NCBI RefSeq assembly: GCF_004843545.1
Contig: NZ_CP039457.1
Coordinates: forward strand, 1,764,501-1,828,500
Origin: Streptococcus pasteurianus
GTDB lineage: Bacteria; Bacillota; Bacilli; Lactobacillales; Streptococcaceae
Direction of reading: 5' to 3'
DNA: 64,000 nt
The notes under the pieces are model-generated. The model was not told the DNA's origin, made no database searches, and saw only the letters and a program-made list of their open reading frames with translations. This document shows positions 56,226 to 63,685 of this stretch, one piece after another (the first letter of the stretch is position 1; the number at the start of each line of letters is the position of its first letter). The position numbers and the translations under genes are program-made.

Positions 56226-57151
56226 TACATTCACCTTCTACTGTTAATCCTAAACCCTGAATTAGTTTTTGATCTTCAGAAATTTTTGCTCCTTTTTCTG
56301 TCAAATAATTTCCCAGAAAAATAGAATCCACAATTAATATTGCTAATTGCTGCATCTCCCCTAAGTGATATTCACGACCAGCGCTAATACGCAATTCGGT
56401 ATCTGGAAAAAGCAAACGCAACATCACTAGAATCTTTAAACACCTCATAGGAGTTAATTCATTTCTTCCTTCTAATTTCGTTCCTTTAATAGGCAACAAG
56501 AAATTTACTGGAACCGAGTAAGGTTCTTGACTTTTCAAATCAAAAGCCAACTCTATTAACTGTTCATCCGTTTCTCCCATTCCACAAATAAATCCCGAAC
56601 AAGTATTGATATTATTTCTTCTTAAAACTTCTAGCGTATCTAAACGATCTTGATAAGTATGTGTCGTCGTAATTTTAGGATAATTATCTCGTGGCGTATT
56701 CAAATTATGATTAATTCTATCAACACCAGCTGCTTTTAATTTTACTAGTTGGTCATCACGAACTAAACCAATAGATAGACAAATTTCAATAGTCATAATA
56801 CGCTTTATTTCCGATATAACATCACATAATATAGAAATTTCCTTATCTGTTGGTCTTGTACCACTTAATGCAATACAAAAAACGCTGGAATTATTTCGTT
56901 TGGCAATAATAGCTTGTCTAATAATTTGATTTTTAGGTAATAATCCATAACGCTCAATGTTTGACTTACTACCTTTAGCCTGAGAGCAATAGCCACAATC
57001 CTCAGCGCACAAACCACTTTTAGCATTCAGTAGAGTATTTAGTCTAATCCAATTCCCTGATCTACTTTTTCACTACAATAGCTTGCGCATAATATTCCCA
57101 CCAATTTCTGTCACTTTGTAAAATATTTAAACAGTCTCTTTTTGAAATCAT
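56218..57151 (-). pseudogene. bioB: Biotin synthase with a single-base frameshift near the N-terminus
   Basis: ATG 57151 (RBS TTAGGAGG) starts MISKRDCLNILQSDRNWWEY and stops at TAG after 29 codons. Removing one A from the A5 run at 57066-57070 joins it to VVKSRSGNWIRLNTLLNAKS.., then the radical-SAM cluster CAEDCGYC and the rest of BioB (HNLNTPRDNYPKI, SAGREYHLGEMQQ) to 56218, about 311 residues. The downstream frame alone (from 57012) begins inside the cluster motif and lacks the first 46 residues, so it is unlikely to be a true start. Frameshift, slippage or sequencing error. Confidence 0.8.
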
Positions 57152-57165
57152 AGAAAACCTCCTAA

Positions 57166-57203
57166 AAACAGTTAATCAATTATGACATTTGAGTTAACTG
57201 TTT
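57166..57203. promoter_or_regulatory. BirA-like operator upstream of bioB
   Basis: Perfect 10-bp arms AAACAGTTAA (57166-57175) and TTAACTGTTT (57194-57203), 18-base centre. The inner octamers CAGTTAAT and GTTAACTG resemble the BirA half-sites TTGTTAAC and GTTAACAA at a 16-base spacing. It lies 15 bases upstream of the bioB start. Confidence 0.7.
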
Positions 57204-57380
57204 TCTAACAAAATTTTCTTTTCATCTTGTAGCGACATTATTAATCTTTTATAACATTAAACTATGATAAAATAAAAACCTTTAAAACTAGTAGACATTA
57301 GTTACCAATAACAAAATTCTTATAATCCTTACAACAGAAATATCGCCAAAGTTTATATTTTTTGATTATAAGATAAAAAA

Positions 57381-57420
57381 GATTGAAGAAAATAATCCAA
57401 AATAGGATTTTTCTTCAACC
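57381..57420 (-). terminator. Terminator after ahpF
   Basis: Minus strand: GGTTGAAGAAAAATCC-TATTTT-GGATTATTTTCTTCAATC followed by TTTTTTATC. The segment 57204-57380 otherwise contains only AT-rich DNA and a likely bioB promoter. Confidence 0.85.
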
Positions 57421-57426
57421 TAAAAA

Positions 57427-58965
57427 TTAATCATTCATTCTGATAAGGTAGTCAAATGCCCCTAAGGCTGCAGTAGCTCCGCTTCCCATAGAAATAATAA
57501 TTTGCTTGTATGCTTGATCTGTACAGTCGCCAGCTGCAAAAATACCTGAAACAGTTGTACTCCCTTGATTATCCACAATAATTTCACCACGATTATTAAG
57601 GTCAATTCCAGAATCTTTTAGCCAGTCAGTATTGGGAACGAGACCAATTTGAACAAAGACTCCCTCTAAGTCAAGTGTTTTGTCCTCGCCAGTTTCTCTA
57701 TCCGTATAAATTAGTCCAGTAACCTGCTCATCACCCAAAATTTCTTTTGTGGCAACATTTTTCAAAATAGTAATATTATCATGTGCTTCTGCACGATCTT
57801 GTAAGACTTTATCAGCTTTTAATTCTGGTAAAAATTCAAGAATATAGACATGGCTAGCAAGTCCTGCTAAATCAATGGCAGCTTCAAGCCCTGAATTACC
57901 ACCACCAATGACAGCTACTTTTTTATCTGTAAAGAGTGGTCCATCACAGTGAGGACAGTAAGTGACTCCCTTATTTCTAAATTCAACTTCTCCCGGAACA
58001 TTAATATTACGCCATTTGGCACCAAGAGATAGAATGGCTGTTTTAGATTTTAGAATCGCACCATTAGCTAGCGTAACCTCGATAACATCCTTTTTATGAA
58101 TAGCTATCGCTTTTTGAGCTTTCATGATATCGACATCATATGATTTGGTATGCTCTTCTACTTGGGACATAAGCACTGGTCCCTCTATATAAGGTGTTCC
58201 AATCATATTTTCAATTCCGACGGTTTCCATCACTTGTCCACCAAACGTTTCAGCTAATAAGCCTGTTTTGATTCCTTTTCGTGCAGCATAAATAGCTGCG
58301 CTATTTCCAGCCGGTCCGCCACCAATAACCAAGACATCAAAAATTCCCTTATCTGCAAATGTCGTTTCTGACACTGGTCCTGCAATCAAATCAAGTAATT
58401 GCTCAATGTTGGTACGTCCTGAAGTCAGTATTTCATCATTGTGAAAAACGGTTGGAACGGACATAATCCCCTTAGCCTTGACCTCATCTTGGAACATACC
58501 TCCCTCAATCATGGTATGGCTAATATTCGGATTAATCACAGCCATAATATTAAAAGCTTGTACAACATCCGGACAATTATGACAACTAAGGCTGACATAA
58601 GTTTCAAAATGAAGAGGAGTATCAATAGCTTTAATTCGGTTGATGACTTCCTCATCTACTTTTGGTGGTCGTCCAGAAACCTGTAAAAGTGCCAGAATCA
58701 ATGAAGTCAACTCATGTCCCAGTGGTAAGCCGGCAAATTCAACACCAGATTCTTGTCCTTTTTTAGCAATTCGAAAAGCAGGCATACGACTAAGCTTCTT
58801 TGATTCAAAACCAATCTTATCACTCATTGAGACGATTTCATCAATGAAATCTCTGACTTTTTTAGAATTTTCATCTGTTCCAAGATTAGCCTGAAAAACA
58901 ATATCAGATTCAATTAATGCAAGATATTGCGACAATTGTGTTTTGATTTCTGCATCTAATGCCAT
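57427..58965 (-). CDS. ahpF: Alkyl hydroperoxide reductase subunit F
   Basis: 512 residues. N-terminal double thioredoxin-fold domain with CHNCPDVVQAF (redox CxxC), then a flavoprotein disulfide reductase: FAD motif VIGGGPAGNSAAIYAARKG, second CxxC in TYCPHCDGPLF, and NAD motif VAVIGGGNSGLEA. Electrons run NAD(P)H to FAD to the CxxC pairs to AhpC. Eleven bases after ahpC on the same strand. Confidence 0.95.
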   Translation of the reverse strand: MALDAEIKTQLSQYLALIESDIVFQANLGTDENSKKVRDFIDEIVSMSDKIGFESKKLSRMPAFRIAKKGQESGVEFAGLPLGHELTSLILALLQVSGRPPKVDEEVINRIKAIDTPLHFETYVSLSCHNCPDVVQAFNIMAVINPNISHTMIEGGMFQDEVKAKGIMSVPTVFHNDEILTSGRTNIEQLLDLIAGPVSETTFADKGIFDVLVIGGGPAGNSAAIYAARKGIKTGLLAETFGGQVMETVGIENMIGTPYIEGPVLMSQVEEHTKSYDVDIMKAQKAIAIHKKDVIEVTLANGAILKSKTAILSLGAKWRNINVPGEVEFRNKGVTYCPHCDGPLFTDKKVAVIGGGNSGLEAAIDLAGLASHVYILEFLPELKADKVLQDRAEAHDNITILKNVATKEILGDEQVTGLIYTDRETGEDKTLDLEGVFVQIGLVPNTDWLKDSGIDLNNRGEIIVDNQGSTTVSGIFAAGDCTDQAYKQIIISMGSGATAALGAFDYLIRMND

Positions 58966-58976
58966 ATAAAACCTCC

Positions 58977-59537
58977 TTAGATTTTACCTACTAAATCCAA
59001 ACTTGGTTTTAATGTGTCTTCTCCTTCTTTCCATTTTGCAGGACAAACTTCTCCTGGATGTTTTCGGATATATTGTGCAGCACGCACTTTATCTAAAAGA
59101 GTACTTGCATCACGTCCAATGCCATCGGCATTAATTTCAACGGCTTGAACAATACCATCAGGATCCACGATAAATGTGCCGCGCTGTGCCAAACCATCTT
59201 CACCAAGAACCTCAAAGCCTTCTGATAAAACATGGGCTGGATCACCAATCATAGCGTAAGTGATTGTTCCGACAACATCAGAATCATCGTGCCAAGCTTT
59301 ATGAACGAAATGCGTATCTGTTGAAACAGAATACACTTCAACACCAAGTTTTTGAAGCTCTGCATATTGTTCTTGTAAATCACCAAGTTCCGTTGGGCAA
59401 ACAAATGAGAAATCAGCGGGATAGAAACAAAAAATCGCCCATTTTCCCTGTAAATCATCATTTGATACCTTGATAAACTCTCCATTATAATAAGCATCTG
59501 CTGAAAATTCAACGATAGGTTTTCCAATAAGTGACAT
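58977..59537 (-). CDS. ahpC: Alkyl hydroperoxide reductase subunit C (2-Cys peroxiredoxin)
   Basis: 186 residues. Peroxidatic Cys in [17 protein letters not shown] and resolving Cys in [10 protein letters not shown]. Reduces H2O2 and organic peroxides; AhpF recycles it. Head gene of ahpCF. Start has RBS GGAGGACTAGC. Confidence 0.97.
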   Translation of the reverse strand: MSLIGKPIVEFSADAYYNGEFIKVSNDDLQGKWAIFCFYPADFSFVCPTELGDLQEQYAELQKLGVEVYSVSTDTHFVHKAWHDDSDVVGTITYAMIGDPAHVLSEGFEVLGEDGLAQRGTFIVDPDGIVQAVEINADGIGRDASTLLDKVRAAQYIRKHPGEVCPAKWKEGEDTLKPSLDLVGKI

Positions 59538-59615
59538 GTGCTAGTCCTCCTATTATTTTATTCATTATAGTTGATTAAAAATGTCTAAAATAATTAAACA
59601 CTTTCAATCCCCTAC

Positions 59616-59645
59616 ATTATATGTAAACCTTTGCACAATGTCCAA
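59616..59645 (-). promoter_or_regulatory. ahpCF promoter
   Basis: Minus strand TTGGAC (59640-59645), 18-base spacer, TATAAT (59616-59621). A PerR box was looked for nearby but only a weak, partial match was found. Confidence 0.6.
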
Positions 59646-59742
59646 CAATATGTTCTATAGTTGTATAACAATTTTATAAGTGATACCAAATATCTATTAA
59701 TTTCAATTCCAAACAAAAAACTGAGAAAATCAATCGATATTT

Positions 59743-60402
59743 TCACCCTCCTGACAAATGATCTGGAGAATGATTCGCAAAATCCGATAAACCAACAAGG
59801 CTTAAAAGCTCATCAACTTCTTTTGTCATGCGGTGCAACACAAAATTATCCTCACCAGCTAAGCGCATAAAACGGTGTAAAAGTCCAACTTGCTTAAACT
59901 TTCCTGTCGTCCCAGACGTATTCAAAATCCAGCCTAAGGTATCTTCAGTTGGTGTCATTTCTTTATACGTATTATCATTGTCCTTACGACTTAGCAAGAC
60001 CAAATCTGGAAATGTTTTAAGATGTGACACTTCGTAGTGCAATTCAGCATTTTCTTTGAAAGCAGCTGCTTTTTCCTGATTGAAAATCATAGCAAGATAC
60101 TGATTCTCATCATAATCGGCTACCAATTCTGCAATCGGTGTTGTACTTGCTACAGAATGTGCGGTAATCCCATAACGCCACATTGCCTGATTCATCGGAA
60201 TATAAACCGCTGAATTTTCCAGAGCCATAAAAACGACATCATCTTTTCCAAGACCATTCCGCCTAAAAGCCTCTTGAAAAATAGCAATATCATCTTCCAC
60301 ATCTTGCCCCGTAAACCAGTAATTAAGAGAGATAGCTTTAAAAAAGTCACGCTCCGCATTTTCCAACAAACGTGCCTTTAAATCATCAACTAACTATGTC
60401 AT
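59743..60402 (-). pseudogene. Chimeric remnant: AMP-dependent ligase N-terminus joined to an ABC ATPase fragment
   Basis: Start ATG 60402 (RBS AAGGAAATTAAG) reads M-T-stop: the third codon is TAG where CAG would fit. Downstream the frame continues with an acyl-adenylating enzyme: VFMALENSAVYIPMNQAMW, then the phosphate-loop LGWILNTSGTTGKFKQ. After GLLHRF the sequence changes to EVDELLSLVGLSDFANHSPD and stops right after HLSGG, i.e. the region before the signature of an EcfA-type ABC ATPase. Two unrelated genes were fused by deletion. Not functional. Confidence 0.75.
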
Positions 60403-60486
60403 GAATATCTTAATTTCCTTTCTTTATATGATTTGGACGACCAATTAAAATGCCAAACGGCGATACTTTGTAGCAAAAATAAGAAA

Positions 60487-61349
60487 TTAGCCACGCACCA
60501 CCCAACACCAAAAGATAACCCAATGGAAAACTACATCACTCAAATACGGATTAATCCAATCAATCACTAAGCCATAAATGGCAAGAGAGGCTGTTTGCGT
60601 CAGATAAATCCCAAATGATAATTTCGACGACAAATCAACTGAGCGACGTAACCATTGGAGACTTGGTTTTTCACGACTTTTAGCGTAATGCAAACTAAGC
60701 GCAAATATCGTTACAATCATGAAAATCGCATAAATCATCATGTAAGACTGATGAACCAAATGCGCATAATGACGACTTAACCCAAGAATCTTTGTATTGT
60801 AATAATAAAGCCCTATCGTCCCCAGACTTAGACAAGCGGTTATCGCATAAATTCGCTTTTGATAAGTCACCAAAAATGTCATGACTTTATCGTAATGACA
60901 TAAGTAATAGCCATAAAGTAAAATTGATAAGTCCAAACAAACATTCCGTAAGAACGGGAAAAATATAGCCAATTCGTATGGTCTTAATGTGAGAAAATGT
61001 ATTTGATATAAAAAAGAAAAGCCACTGAATAAGTGCTGAAATGGAAATAATAAAGTTACGTCGATTCACAAATTGATTATACAACCAAAGCATGATTGCA
61101 AAAATAAGGTACAATATCCAAATGGCCCTTTTATAATTTCCTAAAAATCGCACAAGTCCCGTGACAAACATAAACCGCATACGTGTAAAATGGGGCACTA
61201 AGTGAATAATTCATAAGCTCCTGAACTTTTACGGCGTTGGTAAATAGAGAACTAACTTGATTAATCAGCACTCCAAAAATAAAAATACAGCGCGTGAGGT
61301 CAACCTCATAAAGATAGCTCTTCTTTTTTCGCTTCTGTTGGTAAAATAG
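60487..61349 (-). pseudogene. Acyltransferase-3 family membrane protein, frameshifted
   Basis: Three frames give consecutive pieces of one gene. From about 61330: KSYLYEVDLTRCIFIFGVL, N-terminus of an acyltransferase 3. From about 61198: HFTRMRFMFVTGLVRFL and several helices. From about 60972 to 60487: further helices (LKSREKPSLQWLRRSV region, SFGIYLTQTASLAIYGL). At least two frameshifts and a missing start codon (a TAG is in frame upstream). Such acyltransferases often sit beside AMP-ligases in polysaccharide or lipid-modification loci; both are dead here. Confidence 0.7.
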
Positions 61350-61490
61350 CTACTCCTTCTGTTAAATTTACTTGGCAACCATTATCCACCTAAAAACTTA
61401 AGTCTATCTTAGGCCCGGCAAAAGAAAAAAGTGATTAGAATATTAGTCACTACGAATTTTCCTTTAAAAATAAGCTAGAAAAAACAAAAA

Positions 61491-61516
61491 ATCTGGAACA
61501 CTTAAGTGTTCCAGAT
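61491..61516 (-). terminator. Terminator of the RYKNGD micropeptide operon
   Basis: ATCTGGAACACTT/AAGTGTTCCAGAT is a perfect 26-base palindrome, followed on the minus strand by TTTTTTG. It lies 52 bases past the last micropeptide stop. Confidence 0.9.
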
Positions 61517-61567
61517 CCTTTTAAAAATATTGCGTATGTTTTACCAACATACCAATCTCATAAGGAG

Positions 61568-61624
61568 TTAGGCTGTTGGATTATTATCTCCATTTTTATA
61601 GCGACTTAAATTCATTTTCAGCAT
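61568..61624 (-). CDS. RYKNGD micropeptide 6
   Basis: MLKMNLSRYKNGDNNPTA, 18 residues, stop TAA. RBS GGAGGTATGTACA. The core N-L-S-R-Y-K-N-G-D matches the other members. Last of six in the array and closest to the terminator. No signal peptide or membrane segment; function unknown. Confidence 0.72.
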   Translation of the reverse strand: MLKMNLSRYKNGDNNPTA

Positions 61625-61682
61625 TGTACATACCTCCACGACTTTTTTATCACTACTTTTTACATTGGTTTCACTCCTTTAG

Positions 61683-61736
61683 CTATTTTCTGCAACTAGC
61701 TAAGGTATCACCATTTTTATATCTTGCTACGTTCAT
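61683..61736 (-). CDS. RYKNGD micropeptide 5
   Basis: MNVARYKNGDTLASCRK, 17 residues. The core begins directly after Met, so the N-terminal leader is absent. RBS GGAGGTATCTT. It uses AGA for Arg and TAT for Tyr, unlike several siblings, while the amino acids stay the same. The DNA after its core, through GCAGAAAATAGC and an AAAGGAGTG box, is homologous to the DNA after micropeptide 3. Confidence 0.72.
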   Translation of the reverse strand: MNVARYKNGDTLASCRK

Positions 61737-61799
61737 AAGATACCTCCATTAATCTGAAAATACTCACATAACAACGATAATAATCACCTAATTTTTAAT

Positions 61800-61895
61800 T
61801 TATTTTTCTGTTGTTTGATTGATACAGCGACTGGCTCGTCGCCATATCTGTTTAGAGTCTCCATTTTTGTAACGGCCTACATTGATTGCTTTCAT
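61800..61895 (-). CDS. RYKNGD micropeptide 4 (longest)
   Basis: 31 residues: MKAINVGRYKNGD plus an 18-residue tail containing WRRASRC and ending in TTEK. The tail is basic and not shared by siblings. Its RBS is the weakest of the set (AAAGAAAGTTGTGATAGAT, no GGAGG). About 200 bases separate it from micropeptide 3, the largest gap in the array. Confidence 0.65.
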   Translation of the reverse strand: MKAINVGRYKNGDSKQIWRRASRCINQTTEK

Positions 61896-62097
61896 ATCTA
61901 TCACAACTTTCTTTAAAAGCTTTTTTTAAACATGGAAGCAACATGATTAGAAGCCCTTTCGATTACTACTGTTACTAGCAACAAGATCAACCGACAATAT
62001 TTCTTGCACTAGCCATTTCTAACCGCTTACTTCCAATAATATTTTTTCACCTAAAATGTGACATCACTCCTTTATCGCTATTTTCTACAACAAGTCG
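61896..62097 (-). other. Spacer within the micropeptide array, possibly decayed sequence
   Basis: Between micropeptides 3 and 4. It contains GATAAAGGAGTGATG, an SD followed by a very short ORF (MSHFR), and one frame that reads with a single stop as KWLVQEILSVDLVASNSSNR. No RYKNGD core was found on either strand. It may be a decayed seventh unit or foreign fragment. Confidence 0.35.
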
Positions 62098-62139
62098 TTA
62101 GTCTCCATTTTTGTAACGACCTACATTAAACATCAACAT
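62098..62139 (-). CDS. RYKNGD micropeptide 3
   Basis: MLMFNVGRYKNGD, 13 residues, stop immediately after the core. RBS GGAGGAACGCC. The DNA beyond the stop aligns with the coding tail of micropeptide 5 with one base fewer, so this copy appears to have lost a tail by a deletion. Confidence 0.72.
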   Translation of the reverse strand: MLMFNVGRYKNGD

Positions 62140-62198
62140 AAGGCGTTCCTCCGATGTACTTTGTTACAAGATTTGGTTTTCAAGGCTAAACAAGATGC

Positions 62199-62240
62199 TT
62201 AATCACCATCTTTATAGCGTCCTAAGTTAAAAGCTAACAT
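62199..62240 (-). CDS. RYKNGD micropeptide 2
   Basis: MLAFNLGRYKDGD, 13 residues, the only member with Asp instead of Asn in the core. RBS GGAGGTGGCGCTT. It ends at the core like micropeptide 3, with which it shares the MLxFN leader. Confidence 0.72.
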   Translation of the reverse strand: MLAFNLGRYKDGD

Positions 62241-62269
62241 AAGCGCCACCTCCGTAAAGTCAACTGTGC

Positions 62270-62332
62270 CTACTTACCCCGACTAGGAGACCAATCACCA
62301 TTTTTGTACCGAGCGACATGTGGTTTCATCAT
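62270..62332 (-). CDS. RYKNGD micropeptide 1
   Basis: MMKPHVARYKNGDWSPSRGK, 20 residues, basic, first in the array. RBS AAGGAGGTAACAGTTCTT. Two adjacent ATGs are possible starts. The core is the same as in the other members, but the N of the usual N-V/L is replaced by His. Nearest the promoter. Confidence 0.72.
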   Translation of the reverse strand: MMKPHVARYKNGDWSPSRGK

Positions 62333-62385
62333 AAGAACTGTTACCTCCTTACTTCGTTACTTTTGTCATCCTTCTTTACACCTTT

Positions 62386-62414
62386 ATTATAATGTAACCG
62401 CTTACTTTTGTCAA
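62386..62414 (-). promoter_or_regulatory. Consensus promoter of the micropeptide array with cre-like spacer
   Basis: Minus strand TTGACA (62409-62414), exactly 17 bases, TATAAT (62386-62391). Both hexamers are perfect. The spacer contains GTAAGCGGTTAC, part of AGTAAGCGGTTACA, which matches 11 of 14 positions of a CcpA cre site, suggesting carbon-source control. Predicted start about 62379, giving a ~47-base leader before micropeptide 1. Confidence 0.8.
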
Positions 62415-62444
62415 TACCTAAATACTCATTTTTCTAAAAAATAG

Positions 62445-62463
62445 TCAAAAATCTCATTTTTGA
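62445..62463. promoter_or_regulatory. Inverted repeat between the micropeptide promoter and mutY
   Basis: TCAAAAA-TCTCA-TTTTTGA, perfect 7-bp arms, 31 bases upstream of the micropeptide -35 and 62 upstream of mutY. Could be an operator for either; AT-rich chance symmetry is possible. Confidence 0.45.
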
Positions 62464-62524
62464 TGAAATAAAATAATAAGCGTTTTTGTTATTCAAAGAA
62501 ATCATTCTTTGCTAAAATAGAGTT

Positions 62525-63679
62525 ATGATTAATTTTACTGATTATAGCATTGAGATGTGGGATGATGAGAAAATTGCTTCTTTTCGTCGCACGCTGCTTG
62601 CTTGGTATGACAATGAAAAACGGGATTTGCCTTGGCGCAGAACCAAAAATCCTTATCACATTTGGGTGTCTGAAATCATGTTGCAACAAACACAAGTTGT
62701 TACTGTTATTCCCTACTATGAACGCTTTTTAGCTTGGTTTCCAACCGTTGACGCTCTCGCCAAAGCTCCTGAAGAAAAATTACTTAAAGCGTGGGAAGGC
62801 TTAGGTTATTATTCACGCGTGCGCAATATGCAAAAAGCTGCGCAAGAAATCATGGACGATTTTAATGGCGAATTTCCTAGCACTTATGATGATATTCTCT
62901 CCTTAAAAGGAATTGGACCTTATACGGCTGGTGCGATTGCAAGCATTGCTTTTGACCTTCCCGAACCAGCTGTGGACGGCAATGTCATGCGTGTTATGGC
63001 AAGGCTTTTTGAGGTCAATTATGATATTGGTGACCCTAAAAATCGCAAAATTTTTCAAGCTATTATGGAAGTGCTCATTGACCCTGAACGCCCTGGGGAT
63101 TTCAATCAAGCACTTATGGATTTGGGCACAGATATTGAGTCTGCTAAAAATCCTCGCCCAGATGAATCACCAATTCGCTTTTTCAGCGCAGCTTATTTAC
63201 ACGGCACTTATGACAAATACCCTATCAAATTGCCAAAGAAAAAGCCAAAACCGTTGCAAATTCAAGCTTTTATCATTCGCAACAGCAAAGGTGATTTCCT
63301 ATTAGAAAAGAATACTGACGGACGCTTGCTCGGTGGTTTCTGGTCATTTCCAATCATGGAAACTGATTTTATTGGGCAACAGCTTGATTTATTTGAAACA
63401 GATAATGCCAAAAACACTCTCAAAACAACGTCGCAAAAAACGTTATTTAAGGAAGATTATCAACTAAACCCAACTTGGACAAATAAAACCTTCAATCACG
63501 TCAAGCATACCTTTAGCCACCAAAAATGGACAATCGAACTCATCGAAGGCTCAGTCAACTCAAATGAATTTACCAAAGATAAGGAACTCCGCTGGGTCGC
63601 ACAAGACCAACTTTCCACCTACCCCATGGCAACCCCACAAAAGAAAATGTTAAAAGAGTATTTAGGAAAGGAGACTTAG
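62525..63679 (+). CDS. mutY: Adenine DNA glycosylase MutY, Fe-S-cluster-less type
   Basis: 384 residues. Helix-hairpin-helix LKGIGPYTAGAIASIAF, catalytic Glu in SEIMLQQTQV, catalytic Asp in AVDGNVMR, and a C-terminal NUDT-like 8-oxoG recognition domain. It removes A opposite 8-oxoG. The usual four-cysteine loop is replaced by SAKNPRPDESPIRFFSAAY; there is not one cysteine in the protein. Cluster-less MutY is known in some lactic acid bacteria and streptococci. Confidence 0.94.
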   Translation: MINFTDYSIEMWDDEKIASFRRTLLAWYDNEKRDLPWRRTKNPYHIWVSEIMLQQTQVVTVIPYYERFLAWFPTVDALAKAPEEKLLKAWEGLGYYSRVRNMQKAAQEIMDDFNGEFPSTYDDILSLKGIGPYTAGAIASIAFDLPEPAVDGNVMRVMARLFEVNYDIGDPKNRKIFQAIMEVLIDPERPGDFNQALMDLGTDIESAKNPRPDESPIRFFSAAYLHGTYDKYPIKLPKKKPKPLQIQAFIIRNSKGDFLLEKNTDGRLLGGFWSFPIMETDFIGQQLDLFETDNAKNTLKTTSQKTLFKEDYQLNPTWTNKTFNHVKHTFSHQKWTIELIEGSVNSNEFTKDKELRWVAQDQLSTYPMATPQKKMLKEYLGKET

Positions 63680-63685
63680 ACAGAA

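Noticed and set aside
56218..57012. The radical-SAM protein near the micropeptides as their maturase
   Set aside because: It is clearly biotin synthase by motif and operon (bioD, bioY, BirA-like site), not a peptide-modifying enzyme, and it is 4.5 kb away beyond ahpCF.
56218..57012. Starting bioB at the ATG at 57012
   Set aside because: That would begin inside the cluster motif and lose the first helices; the family-like start and RBS are at 57151 in another frame.
59538..59742. A PerR box in front of ahpC
   Set aside because: Only a partial match to the consensus was found; not enough to claim.
61568..62332. The repeated RYKNGD segments as a CRISPR array or DNA repeat
   Set aside because: Unit spacing is irregular (roughly 50-240 bases), the repeats diverge at codon third positions, and each lies in an ORF with its own RBS; this is coding, not CRISPR.
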